Source: Candidatus Micrarchaeota archaeon UBA95
Lineage (GTDB): Archaea > Micrarchaeota > Micrarchaeia > Norongarragalinales > Norongarragalinaceae
Direction of reading: 5' to 3'
Assembly: GCA_002499405.1 (NCBI GenBank)
Contig: DALH01000033.1
Span: 1 to 11,974 of the forward strand
Length of the DNA: 11,974 nucleotides
Shown here: positions 1 through 5,552 of the stretch, piece after piece
Numbering within the stretch: the first letter of the stretch is position 1
How the letters are laid out: the number at the start of each line of letters is the position of its first letter
The notes under the pieces: model-generated
Databases searched by the model: none
What the model was told of the DNA's origin: nothing
The model's input: only the letters and a program-made list of their open reading frames with translations
Made by a program: the position numbers and the translations under genes

Positions 1-65
1 GTCGCCGCGCAAAACCATATTCAATCACAATCCATACAATTACAATTCATTACCCGGCCGGCATT

Positions 66-107
66 AAAAAAACCGCGGGCAAGGAAGCCGGAACCAAAAT
101 TTTTTGG
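66..107 (-). terminator. possible T-tract terminator after tRNA-Asn
   Basis: Just past the 3' end of tRNA-Asn the minus strand reads a short A6T4 palindrome (94-107, CCAAAA/TTTTGG arms) and then a run of seven T (66-72). Archaeal RNA polymerase stops at oligo-T tracts, so either could end the tRNA transcript. No gene is visible in 1-120. This is a weak call based on base composition alone. Confidence 0.3.
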
Positions 108-120
108 CTCATTCTAGGAG

Positions 121-243
121 CGCCCTGGGCAGGACTCGAACCTACGACCTACTGATTTCCGTGAAGCCGGAGCCGCCGAAAAAGATTTTTTTTTTCGTGA
201 CTTTCGTAACAGTCAGTCGCTCTACCAACTGAGCTACCAGGGC
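121..243 (-). tRNA. tRNA-Asn (anticodon GUU), intron-containing
   Basis: On the minus strand a full cloverleaf forms. The acceptor stem is GCCCTGG/CCAGGGC with discriminator G at 121, the D-stem is GCTC/GAGC, the anticodon stem is ACTGA/TCAGT with loop CTGTTAA once the intron is removed, and the T-stem is GTAGG/CCTGC with loop TTCGAGT. The anticodon is GTT, so it reads Asn codons. A 50-nt intron (157-206) interrupts the anticodon loop between positions 37 and 38, the standard archaeal site, leaving a mature length of 73 nt. CCA is not encoded and must be added by the CCA enzyme. A TATA box lies about 28 bases upstream. Confidence 0.96.
157..206 (-). other. tRNA-Asn intron (37/38) with canonical bulge-helix-bulge
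   Basis: The junction fits the textbook archaeal splicing motif. A 4-bp helix CUGU/ACGG is flanked by a 3-nt bulge UAC on the 5' side (cut UA^C) and AAA on the 3' side (cut AA^A), with the exon stem ACUGA/UCAGU on one side and GAA/UUC closing the intron on the other. Splicing gives the 7-nt loop CUGUUAA. Inside the intron CGAAAAA pairs with TTTTTCG, making an A/T hairpin built on a run of ten A. The tRNA splicing endonuclease should remove it. Confidence 0.9.
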
Positions 244-265
244 ACAACTCAATATTTTGGCTGAA

Positions 266-276
266 CATAATTTATA
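266..276 (-). promoter_or_regulatory. TATA box of tRNA-Asn
   Basis: The minus strand reads TATAAATTATG, preceded by CCAA. Its centre is about 28 bases upstream of the first base of tRNA-Asn (243), the usual distance between an archaeal TATA box and the start of transcription. It would drive the tRNA independently of the surface-protein gene upstream. Confidence 0.6.
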
Positions 277-330
277 TTGGTTGCGCTTTTTGCGCTTTGT
301 TTTGGGCTTCTTTTTCCCGCTTTTCTCCTA

Positions 331-3129
331 CTACTTTTTGAGCGCTTTCCAGGCGACCCACGAGGCGGCGGCAGCTGCGACGACGAGCACTGCGGCAATC
401 GGAACCCAGTCGCCGGAGCCCGGGGTTTCCTCTTGTACCGGGGCTTGCGTGGTGGGAGAAAGCGTTGCCGCGGCCGCCGGGGCAGTTACTTGAATTCGTT
501 TCGTGGGTTCGGGAGTCGGCGTTGGAGTTGCAGGCGTTCCTGGTTCTTCGGTCTGAGTCGGGGTGATGCTCGGCGAAGGCGTTGGGGTCGGCGTTGGCGT
601 GGGTGAAGGCGTGTAACCAGATGAGCCGCCGGCGAGGAGAGTGAGGTAAATGGTTACGGTAGTGTCGGCGGTGATGATTGCCCCGGCGGTGTTTGAGGAG
701 TATCCGGCCAGGGACGCTGTGAAGGTGTGGGGAGTGTAGTTCACCGGGGTTTGCGCGGCGATGTAGGCCGGGGTTATGCGGTATGCGGGGCTCGTGAGCG
801 TGTAAAGTGGAACGCCGTTTTGGCTGGTCGCGGTTACGGTTGCGGCGAGCACGCCGCCAGTCGCTGCGCTCCGGACTGCAACGTTCACGAAGTAGGAGAC
901 AGTGACGTTGGAGGTGGCGTCCTCGAAGCCGAGTTTGGTTGCGTCAACGCCCGTGTTGTTGAGGAGCACGTCGTAAGCCGAGTTGTTTGAAAGCGTCTGG
1001 TTGGTCAAATACGCGCCGAAAGTGCTGTTCACGACGTAATTGTTGTTGGAGGCGTTGAATTCAACGTGGAACGAGTTGTTGTCAAAAGTCACGCTCGTGA
1101 AGTTGTTTCCCGAGGCGTTGTCCACGTAGATGCCGCGGGTGTTGTTGTAGATGCGGTCGTTAAAGATTGAGGCGTTCATGTACGCGTTGTTCGCGGCGTA
1201 AGTGAGCCAATAGCCATCCGCGTTAAATGCAAGGTCGTTGTTCACGAAGACGTTGGATTTGCTGGTGTACACGTATGCCCCGGCAACGGAGTTATAGGAC
1301 AAGTTGTTTGCTTCAAACAGGTTCCCGTCTGAATCCGCGATGATGAAGGCGCCGAAGGAGTTATTCGTGAGGTTGTTGTAAGAGAAATTGTTTGCCGTTG
1401 ACAGAATCGCGTAAAGTGCCGCGGTGTCCGAAGAGTTGACGTTGTTATACGAGAATTCGCCGAACGTGGAGACGAACCACATCGCGCCCAGCGTGGTGTT
1501 CGTGACCGAGTTGTTTTTCATGGTGGTGTTGGTAGCGACGTTGGAGATCATGCCGTAACTGTTGTTGGAGAACGTTGAGTTGTTTATGGAGCAGTTTTCG
1601 CTGTAATACGCGGCGGCGCCGGCCCAACTGTCGTTCACCGTGGCGTTGTTGATGCGGCTGTTGTTCGTGAAGTAGAACGCTATGATGTCGCCGTTTGAAA
1701 TCATTCCGTCGGCGATCGTCACGTTGTTGCATCCGGCGACGATGATGGAGCTCGTGTTTAAGTCGCCTATGACCACGGAGGCGTCGTTGGGGCAGGCGTA
1801 TTCCGAGACGCCGAAGTGGCGGATTTGCTTGGCGTTAATCGTGTTGTTGCCGTAAGCAAGGTTGGAGAGGAACTCGGTTTGGTCGCTGATGTCGCTGCCT
1901 ATCCCGAGTTGTTCCGCGGCCTTGGTTATCGTGTTGTTGTTCAAGACGTTGTAGTAACCGTCGTAAACGTAAATTGCCGCCGTGCCTACGGTGAGCGTTA
2001 GCACGGGAAGGGTTATGGAGTTGTTCAGGACCGTAGTGTAATTGGAAAAGGAGATGGCTATGCCGTCGTCGGCGTTTTGCGTGATGGTGTTCGCGAACAC
2101 CGTGTTGTTCGTGCTGTAATCCTCGTAAATCCCGTATCGCAAGCCGTTTTCAACGGCGTTGTATTGGATGAGCGCGTAAGTCGCGTTGTTCAGGTAGATG
2201 CCGTAGGACGTTGATAAGCCCAGCGTGTTGTTTTGAATGGTCGCGTTCTCCGAGTCGTATGCGGCGATGCACGCCGTCGTGCTGCCGAGGACCGTGTTGT
2301 TGGTCAGCGTGCTGTTGTGCGAGGCCTCGATTTTTATTCCCTCCGTCCCGCCCAGGATGGTGTTGTTCTTAATCGTGTTGTAATCGCTTAGGTAAGCGTT
2401 GACGCCGAGTCCGGTAAGGACTGCGAACGAGTTGTTGATTACGTTGTTGTAGTGGGAGCCGTACGACAGGTAGATGGCGGTGAAGCCCGCGTTGTACGCA
2501 ATCCAGTTGCCTTCAATGGTGCTGTTCGTGCCGTTCTGGAGGCGAATTGCGACCGCATCAATGTTGCTGAAATCGTTGTAGGAGATGTTGGTGAAGGATA
2601 TCCAGGATGAGTCAGAGCCGGGGTAGACGGCCGTGTACATGTTTGAGAAGTTGTTGTAAGTGACGTTGGAGTAGTTGGAGAATAACGCGATGCCGAAGTT
2701 GTTGATGGTATTATCGTTGTTTGAGAAGCCCACGTAGCTCACGAAGCTGTGCGTTATGTTGAGGCCGCCGTAGGACTCAAACTTGAAGCGGTAAAGGCTG
2801 TTGTTCGCGGTTATGTTGCAGGCGTCGTTAGTTGTGGACATCAACCCGTCCGTGTCGTTGAGGTTGAGGGAGCCGGTCGCGCCAACGGTTATGCTTATGC
2901 TCCCGTTGTAAGTCGTGTTCGCGACGAGGGTGACGTCCGTCAGGTTCAGCACGCCGTTGACCGTGAGGTTGCCCGTAAGGTAAATCGTTTCGCTCGCATT
3001 CGCGCAAATATCGCCGGCGTCAATCATCCAGTTTCCGGTGGTGTAACCCGTGCACAATGCCCCCGCTACGGTTGAGAATGCAACCAAGAAAACGAGGACG
3101 CGCAATAATTCGCTGCCTTTCCTAAACAT
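331..3129 (-). CDS. large secreted or surface-anchored parallel beta-helix protein (NosD/PbH1-like)
   Basis: A 932-aa protein with a basic N-terminus and hydrophobic core (about residues 1-24) that looks like a Sec signal peptide. Residues about 100-700 are a long series of irregular repeats of roughly 20-25 residues carrying patterns such as NNT, NNS and YN-x-I, typical of right-handed parallel beta-helix (PbH1/NosD) proteins. Roughly 50 N-x-S/T sequons suggest dense N-glycosylation. A small beta-sandwich-like region (about 745-830) follows, then a Pro/Thr/Ser-rich stalk (about 834-905), an Ala/Val-rich membrane segment (about 909-925) and a short basic tail, so the protein should be held in the membrane facing outwards. 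The ATG at 3129 is supported by GGAGGGG (3135-3141) five bases upstream and a TATA-like box at 3172-3179. Function is unknown; adhesion, polysaccharide binding or an S-layer-like role are all possible. The internal CDS on the other strand is not credible. Confidence 0.88.
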   Translation of the reverse strand: MFRKGSELLRVLVFLVAFSTVAGALCTGYTTGNWMIDAGDICANASETIYLTGNLTVNGVLNLTDVTLVANTTYNGSISITVGATGSLNLNDTDGLMSTTNDACNITANNSLYRFKFESYGGLNITHSFVSYVGFSNNDNTINNFGIALFSNYSNVTYNNFSNMYTAVYPGSDSSWISFTNISYNDFSNIDAVAIRLQNGTNSTIEGNWIAYNAGFTAIYLSYGSHYNNVINNSFAVLTGLGVNAYLSDYNTIKNNTILGGTEGIKIEASHNSTLTNNTVLGSTTACIAAYDSENATIQNNTLGLSTSYGIYLNNATYALIQYNAVENGLRYGIYEDYSTNNTVFANTITQNADDGIAISFSNYTTVLNNSITLPVLTLTVGTAAIYVYDGYYNVLNNNTITKAAEQLGIGSDISDQTEFLSNLAYGNNTINAKQIRHFGVSEYACPNDASVVIGDLNTSSIIVAGCNNVTIADGMISNGDIIAFYFTNNSRINNATVNDSWAGAAAYYSENCSINNSTFSNNSYGMISNVATNTTMKNNSVTNTTLGAMWFVSTFGEFSYNNVNSSDTAALYAILSTANNFSYNNLTNNSFGAFIIADSDGNLFEANNLSYNSVAGAYVYTSKSNVFVNNDLAFNADGYWLTYAANNAYMNASIFNDRIYNNTRGIYVDNASGNNFTSVTFDNNSFHVEFNASNNNYVVNSTFGAYLTNQTLSNNSAYDVLLNNTGVDATKLGFEDATSNVTVSYFVNVAVRSAATGGVLAATVTATSQNGVPLYTLTSPAYRITPAYIAAQTPVNYTPHTFTASLAGYSSNTAGAIITADTTVTIYLTLLAGGSSGYTPSPTPTPTPTPSPSITPTQTEEPGTPATPTPTPEPTKRIQVTAPAAAATLSPTTQAPVQEETPGSGDWVPIAAVLVVAAAAASWVAWKALKK

Positions 3130-3171
3130 TAATTCCCCTCCACTCCTCTGCTAAAACCACCTTTTCACGCC

Positions 3172-3179
3172 TTAAAATA
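3172..3179 (-). promoter_or_regulatory. TATA-like box and ribosome binding site of the surface-protein gene
   Basis: The minus strand reads CTATTTTAAG at 3171-3180, which would place the start of transcription near 3149-3151. That leaves a leader of about 20 nt containing the strong ribosome binding site GGAGGGG (3135-3141), five bases before the ATG. So this gene has its own short-leader transcript, separate from the cassette upstream. Confidence 0.45.
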
Positions 3180-3192
3180 GTATCCCCGCGGG

Positions 3193-3861
3193 CTAGTGCT
3201 GCGAGAGTTCGCGCAAGGCGTCCGAGGCAATCCATTTCGCGGCGGGGGACTCCTTCTCACCGATTTTCTTGGCTACTTCAATCGCTTTCTTCCTGAGGTG
3301 CTCGTTTCTCTTGCCGATTTGGCGGAGAGCCCAGCTCACGGCTTTTTTCACGTAATTCCTTTCATCCGTGCACTCGTTGAGTATGGGCGTGAAAAACGCC
3401 TCCATCTGGTAGTCCTCGGCTTGCTTGTCGCGCACGGCTAGGGCGGCCATCAAGGCAAAGCCCGCGCGTTTCTGGAATTCGGGTTCGCGTTCGCTCCATT
3501 CAAATGCCTTGCGGTAGGCGAACGGCATCTTGCTGGCGACGTTCAAGCAGAGCTGGTCGCACAAGTCCCACGAGTCCACGGTTTTGAGCCACCGGTCCAA
3601 CTGTTTTTCCTTGGTTTTGTAAGGGTCTTCAATCATGGTTGCGAGGAGGCGGGCTTCGTGGATGCCCGTAACCCATAATTGGAGGGCCAGGCAGTGGTCG
3701 CCCGGCGTGTCGCGGGCAATGATGCGGAGGCGGGTGACGGGCACGCCCAAAGCGTTACCGGTGTTGATGCCGAAGCGCTTCATTCCCTCGCGGTTGCTTG
3801 CGCTGGCGTAGTGACGCAACCGCTTCAAAACGGATTGGGGGGTGTGGCCTCGTTTCCTCAC
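3193..3861 (-). CDS. AlkD-like DNA alkylation repair protein (HEAT-like repeats)
   Basis: A predicted DNA glycosylase that excises alkylated bases. With a GTG start at 3861 the protein has 222 aa, the normal size for this family. It is almost all helical, as expected of HEAT-like repeat AlkD proteins. Visible family signatures are SWDLCD with W98 and D102 (the spacing of the AlkD Trp and catalytic Asp), KRAGFALMA with R132, KKAVSWALRQIGKRN with W177, and the ending AAKWIASDALRELS. The frame is open for 64 more codons upstream, but that part overlaps the toxin gene and is Arg-rich without family resemblance. The GTG instead overlaps the toxin stop as GTGA and has GAGG a few bases upstream, so translation is probably coupled to the toxin gene. 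Confidence 0.85.
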   Translation of the reverse strand: MRKRGHTPQSVLKRLRHYASASNREGMKRFGINTGNALGVPVTRLRIIARDTPGDHCLALQLWVTGIHEARLLATMIEDPYKTKEKQLDRWLKTVDSWDLCDQLCLNVASKMPFAYRKAFEWSEREPEFQKRAGFALMAALAVRDKQAEDYQMEAFFTPILNECTDERNYVKKAVSWALRQIGKRNEHLRKKAIEVAKKIGEKESPAAKWIASDALRELSQH

Positions 3862-4124
3862 TTGTAAACCTCGTCGTGGTGCTTGAAGTCGTGGAAGGAA
3901 ACCGCGTCTTTCTCCGCGTCGTACTTGAATAACAAAACGAAGTTCTTGACGTGAACGCGTTTGAATCGGTTTAAAGGCGAGCGCAAATTCTTGTAATGTT
4001 TGACGTCGGCGTCGTCCAGCACCTGCCGCATCTTGTTTTTTAGGGCCAGGCACAACTGCTTGTCGCGTTTGAATAGGCGCTTTATTTTGCGGCCGAGTTC
4101 ATGCTCTACCTTGAAGTCACGCAC
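3858..4124 (-). CDS. RelE/ParE-superfamily toxin-like protein
   Basis: A small basic protein of 88 aa with a RelE-like plan: an N-terminal strand, two Lys/Arg-rich helices (residues about 7-34), then strands around HYKNLRSPLNRFKRVHVKNF and the ending FHDFKHHDEVYK. Known toxins of this type cut mRNA on the ribosome, and the basic surface and C-terminal His/Tyr fit that. The GTG at 4124 is chosen because GGGAGG (4134-4139) sits nine bases upstream; an ATG at 4151 would add nine residues and lie upstream of that ribosome binding site. It overlaps the antitoxin gene by 8 nt and the AlkD-like gene by 4 nt. The family call comes from recognising the sequence pattern; activity is unproven. Confidence 0.72.
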   Translation of the reverse strand: MRDFKVEHELGRKIKRLFKRDKQLCLALKNKMRQVLDDADVKHYKNLRSPLNRFKRVHVKNFVLLFKYDAEKDAVSFHDFKHHDEVYK

Positions 4125-4362
4125 GTTCCACTTCCTCCCAGAAGCGGTCAAAGGAAGAATATTTCTTGAATTTTCCGTGCTTCTCCAAATTCAATACGTG
4201 TTCCACGAATTCGGGGCGCAGTTCCCGTTCAAGAACGCCTTCCGCGGCTTCGCCAATAATGAGTTGAATTGCCTTGTTCTTGGAGGACAAACCGTAAGCA
4301 CTCTTGATGATGCCCACGACTCGGTCTTGTTCCTTGGTCAAGTTGACGGTAACCTGAGTCAT
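4117..4362 (-). CDS. DUF2683-like antitoxin
   Basis: An 81-aa protein with a ribbon-helix-helix-like N-terminus (strand TQVTVNLT, then the helices around VVGIIKSAYGL and KNKAIQLII) and a charged C-terminal part (RELRPEFVEHVL, FKKYSSFDRFWEE) that would bind a partner. This layout matches the archaeal DUF2683 family, often found directly before RelE-like toxins. The N-terminal part probably binds the cassette's own promoter and the C-terminal part the toxin. The ATG at 4362 is supported by GAGGTG (4369-4374) six bases upstream. The gene overlaps the toxin by 8 nt. Confidence 0.7.
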   Translation of the reverse strand: MTQVTVNLTKEQDRVVGIIKSAYGLSSKNKAIQLIIGEAAEGVLERELRPEFVEHVLNLEKHGKFKKYSSFDRFWEEVERA

Positions 4363-4384
4363 TCAAAACACCTCATTTTACAAC

Positions 4385-4410
4385 AAAATATAATAAAATA
4401 TAGTAAATAA
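4385..4410 (-). promoter_or_regulatory. AT-rich promoter of the toxin-antitoxin-AlkD cassette; possible top6A terminator
   Basis: The 68 bases between top6A and the antitoxin gene are nearly pure A/T on the minus strand, with overlapping TATA-like words (TTTACTATATTTTATTATAT). A start of transcription near 4371-4380 would give a very short leader just containing the GAGGTG ribosome binding site. The T-rich strand could also stop transcription coming from top6A. A ribbon-helix-helix antitoxin could bind here, but no clear operator repeat is seen. Confidence 0.5.
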
Positions 4411-4430
4411 GGTTTTTGGTTTCCGCGTTT

Positions 4431-5552
4431 TCACGGCAAAAAGTCTTGGGCGGCGATTTTTTCGGGGAGATACGTCTTGGAGATGTATTGCAGGTTCTTG
4501 CTGGACAACGCCTGGATTTCGGCTTTCAACCGCTTCTTCAAGAACAAGTCGATTTCGTCTTGCCAGGGCTTGGACTTGAACCAGTCGTAGTTCTTCATTT
4601 CGGTGGCGCGCTTCACGTCCACTTCCTTTGCCTTGATTGTTACGGACTTCAAGTCGTAGGTTTCAATGTCGGTGGTGCTCATGCCGAGGAAATGCATTTT
4701 TTCGCAGCCGAGGCGCTCGCTTTCGTGCGCGAGAGCCATGGAGCCGTATTTCATGGTGGAGTAAATGTACCACCCGTAGGGGTCCGAGTCCGTCAAGCAG
4801 TAAACGGGTAACTTCAATTCGTCGCTCAAGCGTTGGAGGAGGCGGCGCGCCCCGCGGGCGGCCTGGCCCGCGGTGGTCATGAGCAGGCACTTGTTTTTCA
4901 TCCAGTAGCCGTCCTCGTTCAACCTGTCGAAAATAGCGTTTTTTTCTGCTACGAGGACGTATTCCACGCCCACGTTGTCGAACTCCACTTGTTCCACGAT
5001 TGAGGGCACTGCCCAGCCGCCGGAACCCATTTTGGCGAGGTTGATGCGGTCCGACTTGTCGCGGACGTGGTCGACCACGGTCATTTCGCCGGCCATGCGG
5101 CCCTTGGGTTCGGCGCGGAGGTGGAGGCGTTCGCGGAACGTGCCCAAGGCAACTTCAAAGTCCACGATTGCCTGGTCGGACTCGGTTTGCTCGTCTATGG
5201 TGTCTTCTTTCGTGCCTTCAATGGTGTGTTTTTTGGCGTAGTAGAGGTCTCGGAGGGTGGCCGTCAAATTGTTTTCCAGCAGGTCTTTTTTGACGTAGGA
5301 GGCGACGAGCATGGTTTGCATGAATTTGCGTGCGTGGGACACGTTGAAGAGGTAGCGGTGCGAGACCTTGTCCCCCAAACGGATTTTGCGGTTTTTTTCG
5401 TCGAAGTAGATGTTGGACGAGCCGCGTATGGGGATTTCAAGCGAGGGGTTTTCACCGGCCTCCAGTTCCTTGACGAGTTCCAGTCCCAGGGCGTCGATTT
5501 TCTGGATTATTTCCTGAATCCTTTTCTCTTTTTTGAGTTCGTGGGCGGTCAT
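4431..5552 (-). CDS. top6A: DNA topoisomerase VI subunit A
   Basis: The Spo11-type DNA-cleaving subunit of the A2B2 type IIB topoisomerase that relaxes and decatenates DNA. The protein has 373 aa, usual for the family. The winged-helix (CAP) domain contains RDLYY at 101-105; by alignment with Spo11 the catalytic tyrosine is Y105. The Toprim domain follows, with the metal-binding glutamate E203 (VAEKNAIF) and the acidic pair D255/D257 (TDSDPYG). Nothing essential is missing. The ATG at 5552 overlaps the top6B stop as ATGA, and GGAGG (5560-5564) lies seven bases upstream, so the two subunits should be made together. Confidence 0.98.
   Translation of the reverse strand: MTAHELKKEKRIQEIIQKIDALGLELVKELEAGENPSLEIPIRGSSNIYFDEKNRKIRLGDKVSHRYLFNVSHARKFMQTMLVASYVKKDLLENNLTATLRDLYYAKKHTIEGTKEDTIDEQTESDQAIVDFEVALGTFRERLHLRAEPKGRMAGEMTVVDHVRDKSDRINLAKMGSGGWAVPSIVEQVEFDNVGVEYVLVAEKNAIFDRLNEDGYWMKNKCLLMTTAGQAARGARRLLQRLSDELKLPVYCLTDSDPYGWYIYSTMKYGSMALAHESERLGCEKMHFLGMSTTDIETYDLKSVTIKAKEVDVKRATEMKNYDWFKSKPWQDEIDLFLKKRLKAEIQALSSKNLQYISKTYLPEKIAAQDFLP

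Noticed and set aside
284..296. GCGC-TTTTT-GCGC hairpin after the surface-protein gene, considered as a terminator
   Set aside because: The stem has only four pairs, and on the coding (minus) strand no T-run follows; the T-rich strand is the opposite one.
540..615. Short tandem repeats rich in GGCGTTGGGGT, considered as a repeat array or CRISPR
   Set aside because: They are in frame and encode the Pro/Thr stalk of the surface protein. There are no spacers.
1000..2700. Frequent GTTGTTG words spread through the left part, considered as a DNA repeat family
   Set aside because: They are Asn-Asn codons (AAC AAC) of the beta-helix turns. Spacing is irregular and set by the protein repeat.
3862..4053. 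64-codon N-terminal extension of the AlkD-like gene
   Set aside because: It overlaps the toxin gene in another frame, is Arg-rich and without family resemblance. The GTG at 3861 has a ribosome binding site, overlaps the toxin stop and gives the normal family length.
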